Source: Thermodesulfobacteriota bacterium (GTDB lineage: Bacteria > Desulfobacterota > Thermodesulfobacteria > Thermodesulfobacteriales > Thermodesulfatatoraceae). From it: a stretch of DNA of 8,378 bases. Shown piece after piece: positions 1 to 6,370 of this stretch. The notes under the pieces were generated by a model. The model was not told the origin of the DNA. It saw only the letters and a list, made by a program, of their open reading frames with translations, and made no database searches. The DNA lies in assembly GCA_013154385.1 (NCBI GenBank), contig JAADCO010000174.1:1-8378 (forward strand), in the 5' to 3' direction. The first letter of the stretch is position 1. Each line of letters begins with the position of its first letter. A program made the translations under genes and the position numbers.

Positions 1-1
1 C

Positions 2-1912
2 GGGTTGCTCTTCCTCGTTTCCACGGCCTGGTTGGCCCCGCTCTTCGGTCTGGACACGGAGATAGCCCACTATCCCTTTGGCGGCGGGCTCTTGGGGGTG
101 CTCGGTCGCTCCCTCATGCGGTATATCGGTCGCCCGGGGCTCGCGCTCATCGTCATCACCATGGAGCTCTTTGCCCTGTGCATCATTTCCGGCCTCTCGC
201 CGCGGGATCTCTTCTCCAAGATGGCGTCTTTCTTCAAGTCCGCCGGCCAGTGGCTGTGGAGCGCCATAAGGCCCGGCGGTCATCTGGAACCGGCTCTCGA
301 ACCGCGGGTTCCCCTGACTGAAGAGGGTGCGGAGGAGGATTTTCCCTCCCAGGTGGAGCCTCCGAAGATCGAGGCGCAGCCCCTGAAGCCGGAAGAGCAA
401 GAGGCCGAGGCCCCGCGCATCAGCGACGAGCCGCCGTACCACGGAGTTCCCGAGGAAGACGAAGATGAGGAAGAAGAAAAGGCCGAGGGCCTGGAAATAA
501 AGCCTCCGGTCAAGAAGAAGGGCACCTACGAAAGGCCGCCTCTCACACTTCTCGACGACCCGCCGGCCACCGTTCACCGGGAGAGCCGCGAGGAGCTCCT
601 GGAGCGGGCGAAGCTCCTCGAGGAAAAGCTCGCCAACTTCGGGGTGAAAGGCAAGGTCACGGGGATCTGTCCCGGACCGGTGATCACGGTCTACGAATAC
701 GAGCCGGCTCCGGGCGTGAAGATCAACAAGATCACGTCTCTTGCCGACGATCTGGCCCTGGGCTTGAAGGCCGCAAGCGTCCGCATCGTGGCCCCCATTC
801 CCGGCAAGTCCGCGGTGGGCATCGAGGTGGCCAACCGGGAAAGGGAGGTCGTCTATCTCAAGGAGATCCTTGCGAGCGAGGCCTTTCGCAAGGCTCGTTC
901 CAAGCTCACCCTGGCCCTGGGGAAGGACATCTCCGGAAAGCCCGTGGTCACGGACCTGGCCCGGATGCCGCATCTCCTCATCGCCGGTGCTACGGGCACC
1001 GGAAAGAGCGTGTGTCTCCACTCCATGCTGATAAGCCTCCTCTACAAGTCCCTTCCCGATGAGGTGCGGTTCCTCCTCGTGGACCCCAAGCGGATCGAGC
1101 TCTCCGTCTACGAGGGGATCCCGCATCTTTTGCATCCGGTGGTCCTGGAGCCCAAGATGGCCACCCAGGTCCTGAAGTGGGCCGTTTCCGAGATGGAGCG
1201 CCGCTATCAACTGCTGGAGGAGGCCCGGGCGCGGAACCTCGAGTCCTACAACGCCGAGGCCGAGGAGAAGCTCCCCTACATCGTCATCGTGGTGGACGAG
1301 CTGGCGGATCTCATGGTGGTTTCGAGCAAGGAGGTGGAGATGAGTCTTACGCGCCTGGCGCAGATGGCCCGGGCCGCGGGCATCCATCTCCTCCTGGCCA
1401 CGCAACGGCCTTCGGTGGACGTGCTCACCGGCATCATCAAGGCCAACTTCCCTGCCCGTATCTCCTTCCAGGTCTCCTCGCGCACGGACTCGCGCACCAT
1501 CCTGGACACCGGCGGTGCGGAGAGGCTGCTCGGCGCAGGAGACATGCTCTTTCTCCCTCCCGGAACCTCAAAGCTCCAGAGGATTCACGGGGCCTATGTC
1601 TCGGAGAAGGAAGTCAGGCGGGTGGTGGAGTTCTGGAAGGCTCAGGGCGAGCCCGAATACGAGACCACCATCCTGACCCCGGGGACGGGAGAAGAGGGAG
1701 CGCTCGAGGACGAAGAAGTGGACGAACTCTACGAACAGGCCGTAGAGTTGGTGATCAAAACCGGACAGGCCTCTATTTCTATGCTCCAGAGGCGCTTACG
1801 CGTGGGCTACAACCGTGCGGCCCGCATGATCGAACGAATGGAAAGGGAGGGCATCGTTGGTCCGTCAGATGGTGTACGTCCTCGTCCTGTGTTGGTGCGT
1901 CCTGACCATTAG
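2..1912 (+). CDS. ftsK: DNA translocase FtsK/SpoIIIE, 5'-truncated by the window edge
   Basis: Septum-anchored hexameric ATPase that pumps double-stranded DNA and helps resolve chromosome dimers at division. The reading frame is open from base 2, and the first residues are already in the third or fourth membrane segment, so the true start lies upstream; the TTG at 5 is not a credible start. Counting from that TTG, residues 1-16 and about 45-65 are hydrophobic segments. A short linker (about 66-177), rich in Pro and Glu with an acidic run near 150-157, follows, then the motor domain from about 178. Walker A GATGTGKS is at 328-335 (nt 986-1009) and Walker B IVIVVDE ends at D431/E432. Residues about 571-635 form the winged-helix gamma domain, with the LQRRLRVGYNRAARMIE signature that reads polar KOPS-type sequences and contacts XerD in known FtsK proteins. 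All motor and gamma motifs are intact. The 3' end overlaps lolA by 56 nt. Confidence 0.97.
   Translation, partial: GLLFLVSTAWLAPLFGLDTEIAHYPFGGGLLGVLGRSLMRYIGRPGLALIVITMELFALCIISGLSPRDLFSKMASFFKSAGQWLWSAIRPGGHLEPALEPRVPLTEEGAEEDFPSQVEPPKIEAQPLKPEEQEAEAPRISDEPPYHGVPEEDEDEEEEKAEGLEIKPPVKKKGTYERPPLTLLDDPPATVHRESREELLERAKLLEEKLANFGVKGKVTGICPGPVITVYEYEPAPGVKINKITSLADDLALGLKAASVRIVAPIPGKSAVGIEVANREREVVYLKEILASEAFRKARSKLTLALGKDISGKPVVTDLARMPHLLIAGATGTGKSVCLHSMLISLLYKSLPDEVRFLLVDPKRIELSVYEGIPHLLHPVVLEPKMATQVLKWAVSEMERRYQLLEEARARNLESYNAEAEEKLPYIVIVVDELADLMVVSSKEVEMSLTRLAQMARAAGIHLLLATQRPSVDVLTGIIKANFPARISFQVSSRTDSRTILDTGGAERLLGAGDMLFLPPGTSKLQRIHGAYVSEKEVRRVVEFWKAQGEPEYETTILTPGTGEEGALEDEEVDELYEQAVELVIKTGQASISMLQRRLRVGYNRAARMIERMEREGIVGPSDGVRPRPVLVRPDH
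1844..1851 (+). promoter_or_regulatory. Ribosome-binding site of lolA, inside ftsK
   Basis: The purine run AGGGAGGG lies 5 nt before the TTG at 1857 and 17 nt before the ATG at 1869. The spacing decides for the TTG start of lolA. The site sits within the codons of the FtsK gamma domain, so the same bases serve as protein code and translation signal. Confidence 0.65.
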
Positions 1913-2510
1913 TCTCCGTCCGTCCCAGGCCGACCAGGCACGAGAAATCGCCGAACGAGTACAGGCCTATTACGAAGCCACGAAGAGTTTTGTGGCGGAT
2001 TTCGAGCAGGAAGTCCACTGGCATCGCGGCCAGGAGGTCCGTCTCTCCCGCGGCAAGGTCTGGTTCAAGAAGCCCGGCCTCATGCGCTGGGAATACGTCT
2101 GGCCGGAACCCTTGCTCGTGGTTTGCGACGGGCAGAAGATCTACGTCTACAGCGAGATAGATCGCCAGGTGATGATCTTTCCCTCGGGAAAGGCCCTCTC
2201 CCCCAAGGTGACCCTGGGCTTCATGTCCGGAAAGGGGAACCTCCTGCGGGATTTCGACATCCGCGGCATGGAGCGTCTCGATTCCCTGGTGGCGCTCGAC
2301 GTGGCTCCCAAGACGCAGAACCCCCAGGTGGAGAAGCTCCGCTTGCTGGTTGACCCCAAGACCGGGGCCATCAAGGAGATCTGGTTCTGGGACTATCTCG
2401 GGAACCTGACGAAGATCCGCTTTCGGAATCTCCAAAGAAACGTTGACCTTCCGCCTGAACTTTTCGTCTTCCATCCTCCCAAAGACGTCGAGATCATTCG
2501 AGAGAGGTGA
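1857..2510 (+). CDS. lolA: Outer-membrane lipoprotein carrier protein LolA
   Basis: Periplasmic chaperone that takes lipoproteins released by the LolCDE transporter and carries them to the outer membrane. The 217-residue product has a signal peptide: hydrophobic core at about residues 5-19, then a signal peptidase I-type SQA|D site after residue 25. There is no lipobox, so it should be soluble in the periplasm. The mature part carries the LolA pattern: ADFEQEV (47-53), KPGLMRWEY (72-80), then a GQKIYVY strand (92-98) and alternating beta strands, as expected of the half-open LolA barrel. The length is normal for the family. The TTG start is chosen because of the well-spaced ribosome-binding site; ATG 1869 would shorten the signal peptide by four residues. 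It overlaps ftsK by 56 nt, and ftsK-lolA adjacency is common in proteobacteria. No LolB or LolCDE gene is in view. Confidence 0.93.
   Translation: MVRQMVYVLVLCWCVLTISLRPSQADQAREIAERVQAYYEATKSFVADFEQEVHWHRGQEVRLSRGKVWFKKPGLMRWEYVWPEPLLVVCDGQKIYVYSEIDRQVMIFPSGKALSPKVTLGFMSGKGNLLRDFDIRGMERLDSLVALDVAPKTQNPQVEKLRLLVDPKTGAIKEIWFWDYLGNLTKIRFRNLQRNVDLPPELFVFHPPKDVEIIRER
2504..2510 (+). promoter_or_regulatory. Ribosome-binding site of nadA overlapping the lolA stop
   Basis: GAGGTGA is complementary to the 3' end of 16S rRNA and includes the lolA TGA stop (2508-2510). It lies 4 nt before ATG 2515. This selects ATG 2515 over the in-frame ATG at 2443, deep inside lolA, and suggests coupled translation. 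Confidence 0.75.
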
Positions 2511-2514
2511 GACG

Positions 2515-3432
2515 ATGGACGTAAAGCACCTTCAGCAAGAGATCCGTGAACTGGCGCGTGAGAAGAAAGCCATCATCCTGGCCCACAACTATCAGCCGCC
2601 GGAGATCCAGGAAGTCGCCGATCTGGTAGCGGATTCCCTGGAGCTCTCGCTCAAGGCCTCTCAGACCGAGGCCGAAGTGGTGGTCTTCTGCGGGGTGCGT
2701 TTCATGGCCGAGACCGCGGCCATCGTGTGTCCGGACAAGCTCGTGGTCTTTCCGCGCCTTGAAGCCGGTTGCGAGATGGCGGACATGATCTCCGTGGAGG
2801 ACGTGGAGGCCCTGAAGGCCCGGTATCCCCGGGCTCCGGTGGTCACCTACGTCAACTCCTACGCGGAGATCAAGGCCGTCTCCGACATCTGCTGCACCTC
2901 GGCCAACTCCGTCAACGTGGTCAAGTCCCTCGAGGCAGACGAGATCATCTTCCTCCCGGACATGAACCTGGCGCGCTACACCCAGCGCTTCTTCAAGGAC
3001 AAGAAGATCCACTATCACGACGGATTCTGCCCCTTTCACGACGTGCTCACCGTGGAGGACGTGAACCAGGCCAAAGAGGCCCATCCAGAGGCCGTTTTCA
3101 TGGCGCATCCCGAATGCCGTCCCGAGGTCATAGACCTGGCGGATGCCGTCCGCTCCACCAGCGGGATGCTCCGCTTCGCCAAGGAATCACCGGCCCGGGA
3201 GTTCATCGTGGGCACCGAGGTGGGTCTCCTCTATCCGCTGAAGAAGCAGAACCCCGACAAGGAGTTCTATCCGGCTTCGGAGAAGATGCTCTGCAAGGCC
3301 ATGAAACTCATCAGCCTGGAGGACCTCAAGCGTTCCTTGGAGACCCTCTCTCCGGTGGTCACCGTGCCGGAGGACATCCGCCGCAAGGCCTACCAGGCCG
3401 TGGCGCGGATGCTCGAGATACCACGAAACTAG
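2515..3432 (+). CDS. nadA: Quinolinate synthase NadA
   Basis: Condenses iminoaspartate with dihydroxyacetone phosphate to quinolinate in de novo NAD synthesis, using an oxygen-sensitive [4Fe-4S] cluster in the cytoplasm. The 305-residue protein is the compact form typical of thermophiles. The N-terminal LAHNYQPPE motif (22-30) is present. The three expected cluster cysteines are C86 (EAGCEMAD), C172 (DGFCPFHD) and C260 (MLCKAMK), with spacings of 86 and 88 residues, close to those of characterised thermophilic NadA proteins. Other family blocks are YVNSYAEIKA, SDICCTSAN (123-131, with a CC pair), HPECRPEV (198-205) and STSGM. ATG 2515 is preferred because the family N-terminus and a ribosome-binding site fit there. 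It lies 4 nt after lolA and 8 nt before the GH57 gene. The partners NadB (or an aspartate dehydrogenase) and NadC must lie elsewhere. Confidence 0.98.
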   Translation: MDVKHLQQEIRELAREKKAIILAHNYQPPEIQEVADLVADSLELSLKASQTEAEVVVFCGVRFMAETAAIVCPDKLVVFPRLEAGCEMADMISVEDVEALKARYPRAPVVTYVNSYAEIKAVSDICCTSANSVNVVKSLEADEIIFLPDMNLARYTQRFFKDKKIHYHDGFCPFHDVLTVEDVNQAKEAHPEAVFMAHPECRPEVIDLADAVRSTSGMLRFAKESPAREFIVGTEVGLLYPLKKQNPDKEFYPASEKMLCKAMKLISLEDLKRSLETLSPVVTVPEDIRRKAYQAVARMLEIPRN

Positions 3433-3435
3433 GAG
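3430..3435 (+). promoter_or_regulatory. Ribosome-binding site of the GH57 gene overlapping the nadA stop
   Basis: TAGGAG contains both the nadA stop codon (TAG, 3430-3432) and the core AGGAG (3431-3435), 5 nt before ATG 3441. It fixes the GH57 start at 3441, although that frame stays open far upstream through nadA. Confidence 0.8.
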
Positions 3436-3440
3436 AGCGC

Positions 3441-5534
3441 ATGCCTTTACCTTTGGTCTTTGGTGTCCACAATCATCAGCCCCTGGGCAACTTTCCCCAC
3501 GTGATTGAGAGGCTCACGCGCGAGAGCTATCTCCCCTTTCTCGAGGCGGTGAAGAAGGAGCCGCGCTTCCGCTTCAGCCTCCACGTGAGCGGCATCCTCC
3601 TCAAGTGGTGGGAAGACCACTTCCCGCGCGCCTTCGATCTCCTGGGAGAGATGGTCTCGCGGGGCCAGATAGAGCCGGTTGCCGGGGGTTTTTTCGAGCC
3701 CATCCTCGCGGTCATCCCGCGCGAGGATCGCAAAGAACAGGTCCTGCGCCACAAGGACTATCTGCGGCGGTCCTTCGGCGTCACCCCCGAGGGTCTCTGG
3801 CTCACCGAGCGCGTGTGGGAGCAGGCGCTGGTCGAGGACTTGGTTGACCTCGGCATCAAGTACGTGGTCGTGGACGACCGCCACTTCCTGGTCTCGGGCT
3901 TCGAAAAGCAGGCCCTCCACGGCTACTATCTCACCGAAGCCGAGGGCAAGAGGCTGGCGGTCTTTCCCATTGACGAGACCCTGCGTTACGCCATTCCCTT
4001 CTGGCCCGTGGAGCGGCTGGAACGCTATCTGCGGGACGTGGCCCTGCGCGGCGGGAGGCTGGCCATCTATTTCGACGACGGGGAGAAGTTCGGGGCCTGG
4101 CCGGGAACGAGGAAATGGGTCTACGAGGAAGGGTGGCTCGAGTCCTTTCTGCGGGCCTCTGCGCAGTGGCAGGAAGAGGGCCGGGTGGAGATCATCACCT
4201 TCTCCGAGGCCCTGAAGCGCACCGAAGCCCTGGGCCTCGCCTATTTGCCCACGGCTTCCTACAAGGAGATGGAAGAATGGGCGCTTCCCGCCAAGCGCAT
4301 CCTGGAACTGAAGGAGCTCACCCGGCGCCTGCGCGTGGAAGGCACCCACTTCGAGGCCTTCATCCGCGGCGGTCACTGGCGCAACTTCTTCGTCAAGTAC
4401 CCGGAATCGAACTATCTGCACAAGCGGATGTATCGCGTGAGCGCCCTTTCCCGGGATCCTCAGCTCTTCGACCAGGAGGCCCGCCTGGCCCTTCTGGCCT
4501 CCCAGTGCAACGACGCCTATTGGCACGGCATCTTCGGCGGGCTCTATCTGCCGCATCTCCGCCAGGCGGTGTGGGAGAGCCTCCTTGAGGCCGAGCAGAA
4601 GCTTCGCGCCAGGGGCAAGGAGGAGATCGAGCTCGTTGATCTCGACTACGACGGAAGGGAAGAGGTGGTCTACACCTCCCCGGAAGCGGTGCTCGTCTTC
4701 AAACCCTCCTACGGCGGCCAGCTCGTGGAATGGTCGAGCCTGGGCAACCGGCACAACTACGGAAACGTCCTCACCCGGCGCTTTGAGGCCTATCACGAAG
4801 ACATCCTGCATCTCGACCAGGAAGGCGGACACGCCGAGGAGGAGGTCTCAAGCATCCATCATCTGCAGAAGCGCCCCTCGGCGGAGGTCGTGCGCGCGCT
4901 GGTCTACGACTGGTACGAGCGCCACAGCCTCATGGAGCACTTCTTCGACCCGCAGCGCGGGCTCGAGGACTTCGTGGCCTGCGATTTCGGTGAATGGGGC
5001 GACTTTGCCAATCAGCCCTATCATTTCCACCGCTCCGGTGAGGAGCTCCTCTTCTTTCGCGACGGGGGGCTCTATCCGCCGGGCTCCGAGAGGCGCCCCC
5101 TTCTCCTGCGCAAGTTCATTCGTCTCCGTCGCAAAGGCCGCACCCTGGTGGTGCGCTACGAGCTGGAATACCGCGCCCAGGTGGAGACGAGATGCTTCTT
5201 CGGCGTGGAGATGAACTTCTATCCCCCCTTCATGGCCCACGGTCAAGGCCGGCTCCTGGTGAACGGGCGCGCGGTTGACCCCTCCGCACCCTTCGAGACC
5301 CAGGGGAATCGCCTCACCTTCACGGACGACAAGACCGGTGAGCGGTTGCTCGTCAAGCTTCCGGAAACGCTGCGCATCTTCTGTTTTCCGGTGCGCACGG
5401 TGAACCAATCGGAAAAGGGCTACGAGCTCACCACCCAGGGGCTTGCGGTGATGCCGTTCTGGCCGCTTGATCTTCGGCAGGGGAAGAAGGTGGAGCTCTC
5501 CCTCGAGCTGGAGATTTCAAAAAAGAGGTCTTAG
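3441..5534 (+). CDS. Glycoside hydrolase family 57, 4-alpha-glucanotransferase/alpha-amylase type
   Basis: Predicted retaining enzyme that cuts alpha-1,4-glucans and transfers the released segment to another glucan, or to water. The 697-residue protein begins with the GH57 fold. HNHQPLG (10-16) is conserved region 1 and GGFFEPIL (82-89) is region 2. WLTERVWE (120-127) carries E123, the expected nucleophile, at the same number as E123 of the Thermococcus litoralis 4-alpha-glucanotransferase. YFDDGEKFGAWP (210-221) carries the acid/base Asp (D212 or D213). Residues about 301-369 form the helical middle part, including GGHWRNFF and the QCNDAYWHGIFGG block. From about 395 to the end lies the beta-rich C-terminal domain found in the glucanotransferase-type subgroup (DUF1925/DUF1926 architecture). 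There is no signal peptide, so it is probably cytoplasmic and acts on glycogen or maltodextrins. Motifs favour glucanotransferase over hydrolase, but activity is not settled by sequence. The gene ends in an A-rich heptamer just before the stop. Confidence 0.94.
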   Translation: MPLPLVFGVHNHQPLGNFPHVIERLTRESYLPFLEAVKKEPRFRFSLHVSGILLKWWEDHFPRAFDLLGEMVSRGQIEPVAGGFFEPILAVIPREDRKEQVLRHKDYLRRSFGVTPEGLWLTERVWEQALVEDLVDLGIKYVVVDDRHFLVSGFEKQALHGYYLTEAEGKRLAVFPIDETLRYAIPFWPVERLERYLRDVALRGGRLAIYFDDGEKFGAWPGTRKWVYEEGWLESFLRASAQWQEEGRVEIITFSEALKRTEALGLAYLPTASYKEMEEWALPAKRILELKELTRRLRVEGTHFEAFIRGGHWRNFFVKYPESNYLHKRMYRVSALSRDPQLFDQEARLALLASQCNDAYWHGIFGGLYLPHLRQAVWESLLEAEQKLRARGKEEIELVDLDYDGREEVVYTSPEAVLVFKPSYGGQLVEWSSLGNRHNYGNVLTRRFEAYHEDILHLDQEGGHAEEEVSSIHHLQKRPSAEVVRALVYDWYERHSLMEHFFDPQRGLEDFVACDFGEWGDFANQPYHFHRSGEELLFFRDGGLYPPGSERRPLLLRKFIRLRRKGRTLVVRYELEYRAQVETRCFFGVEMNFYPPFMAHGQGRLLVNGRAVDPSAPFETQGNRLTFTDDKTGERLLVKLPETLRIFCFPVRTVNQSEKGYELTTQGLAVMPFWPLDLRQGKKVELSLELEISKKRS

Positions 5535-5550
5535 GCCGATAGATAAGGGC

Positions 5551-5955
5551 ATGGAAAGACCGCCTCTTCCGCCGTCCGAGCTTCCCGAACCCTCGAGCGT
5601 GGCCAAGGACGTCATCCTTTCTATTCTCACGTGCGGCCTCTGGGACATCTTCTGGCAGTACAAGCAGATGAAGGTGGTCAACCTCCTTTTGGGGCGGGAG
5701 GAGTTCTCCTTCGGGAAGTGGCTGGTCTTCACCATTCTCACCTGCGGCCTCTATCACATTTATCACGAGTACCTCATGGGCCGGGCCATCGTGAGGATCC
5801 AGCATCTCTACGGCTTGCCGCCCAGCGAAAGCTTGCCGGCCATCTCCCTGATCATGGCGCTCATCTCGCTGGGCATCATCACCGACGCCATTCAGCAAAA
5901 GGAGATCAACCTGATCCTTGAAGAGCTACGCGAGAGATACCGTCGCGGTGCTTGA
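5551..5955 (+). CDS. Small DUF4234-like integral membrane protein
   Basis: A 134-residue protein of unknown function. A proline-rich cytoplasmic-looking N-terminus (1-16) precedes three hydrophobic segments at about 19-36, 57-74 and 96-112, and the C-terminus is charged. The pattern resembles DUF4234: a turn-rich ILTCGLWDIFWQYKQ (25-39), and an end motif TDAIQQKEINLI (111-122) resembling the family's QxxLN-type ending. The first two segments are an internal repeat: ILTCGLWDIFWQY matches ILTCGLYHIYHEY (62-74). ATG 5551 is the first ATG after the GH57 stop, but its ribosome-binding site is poor: AAGGG at 5545-5549 is only 1 nt from the ATG and AGAGG is 22 nt away, so translation may depend on the upstream gene. 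It overlaps the next gene. The family call rests on pattern resemblance, not a search. Confidence 0.8.
   Translation: MERPPLPPSELPEPSSVAKDVILSILTCGLWDIFWQYKQMKVVNLLLGREEFSFGKWLVFTILTCGLYHIYHEYLMGRAIVRIQHLYGLPPSESLPAISLIMALISLGIITDAIQQKEINLILEELRERYRRGA
5899..5905 (+). promoter_or_regulatory. Candidate ribosome-binding site of the DUF2752 gene
   Basis: AAGGAGA inside the 3' part of the DUF4234-like gene is the strongest Shine-Dalgarno match near the DUF2752 gene. It lies 12 nt before TTG 5918, longer than ideal, and 42 nt before the alternative GTG 5948. Confidence 0.4.
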
Positions 5956-6310
5956 GCGCCGATTGGTGCGCCTTTTCGTTTCCCTGGCGCTTGCCGGCGT
6001 GGTCCTCTCCCTCTTTGGCTGGGTCAACCTGGAGGCTGTGCGCCTGCCCTGGATCTGCCCGCTAAAGGCGCTCACCGGCCATCCCTGCCCGGGGTGCGGG
6101 ATGACGGATGCCGCAAGGGCCTTGATGGAAGGTCATTTCAGGGAAGCCGCGGAAAGGAACCCCAACGTGTATCCCCTGGCCCTCTGGGCGATCCTGGTGG
6201 CCTTTGCTCCCGAGAGGCTCTTTGCCCGCTTCAGGGGGAGCCCGATTGCGAAGGGGTTTTACGGACTTTGGCTGGCTTTGGCCCTGGGATGGTGGCTTCT
6301 TAGGTTCTAA
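5918..6310 (+). CDS. DUF2752 family small membrane protein
   Basis: A protein of unknown function, 130 residues from TTG 5918. It carries the DUF2752 signature: CPLKALTGHPCPGCGMTDA at about residues 47-65, followed by ALMEGHFREAAERNPNVYPL. This is the family's CP...TGxPCPGCGxT block and GxxxxAxxxNP tail. Hydrophobic segments lie at about 18-36, 84-98 and 112-129, with a basic N-terminal stretch (ERRLVR) suggesting an inward N-terminus. Three cysteines (C47, C57, C60) are the conserved ones; metal or thiol chemistry has been suspected for such motifs but is not shown. The start is uncertain. TTG 5918 has the better Shine-Dalgarno sequence; GTG 5948 gives 120 residues and an 8-nt overlap with the previous stop. 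Either way it overlaps the DUF4234-like gene, implying co-translation. It is the last gene of the plus-strand run. Confidence 0.88.
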   Translation: MKSYARDTVAVLERRLVRLFVSLALAGVVLSLFGWVNLEAVRLPWICPLKALTGHPCPGCGMTDAARALMEGHFREAAERNPNVYPLALWAILVAFAPERLFARFRGSPIAKGFYGLWLALALGWWLLRF

Positions 6311-6315
6311 AACGA

Positions 6316-6342
6316 GAAAGGGCGGGGATTCCCCGCCCTTTC
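6316..6342. terminator. Strong symmetric hairpin between convergent genes, likely bidirectional terminator
   Basis: Perfect 12-bp stem, GAAAGGGCGGGG (6316-6327) with CCCCGCCCTTTC (6331-6342), and loop ATT. It starts 5 nt after the DUF2752 stop. On the plus strand the 3' arm ends in TTT, but the flank is CCGAAG, so the U-tract is weak. On the minus strand the hairpin is followed by TCGTTTTAG, a better U-rich tail. Its position between two converging stop codons fits termination in both directions. Confidence 0.8.
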
Positions 6343-6370
6343 CGAAGAAAATACCGGCAAAGCAGCCGGT
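6343..6370 (-). terminator. Intrinsic terminator of acs
   Basis: Read on the minus strand, ACCGGC (6370-6365) pairs with GCCGGT (6358-6353) around a 6-nt loop, TGCTTT, and is followed by the tail ATTTTCTTC. The stem begins within the acs TAA stop codon. The stem is only 6 bp but GC-rich with a good U-rich tail. It stands directly before the larger hairpin at 6316-6342, giving acs two terminators in series. Confidence 0.65.

Noticed and set aside
5..7. TTG at 5 as the true start of ftsK.
   Set aside because: The frame is open to the window edge and the protein begins inside the membrane-spanning N-terminus, so upstream coding sequence is missing.
1857..1931. LolA signal region read as a lipoprotein signal because of its two cysteines (CWC).
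   Set aside because: The cysteines lie within the hydrophobic core and are not preceded by a lipobox. A signal peptidase I-type site (SQA|D) follows, as expected for LolA.
2443..2514. A longer NadA starting at ATG 2443.
   Set aside because: The 24 extra residues overlap lolA codons and do not resemble the NadA N-terminus; ATG 2515 has a proper ribosome-binding site.
2769..3440. A possible 224-residue N-terminal extension of the GH57 protein, since its frame stays open through nadA.
   Set aside because: The added sequence is a Gly/Arg/Pro-rich shadow of nadA. The ribosome-binding site at 3430-3435 and the family numbering (nucleophile at E123) both fix the start at 3441.
3447..4832. A 461-codon open frame on the minus strand opposite the GH57 gene.
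   Set aside because: It lies entirely antisense to conserved GH57 catalytic codons, has shadow-type composition and shows no domain. It is explained by codon bias in the real gene.
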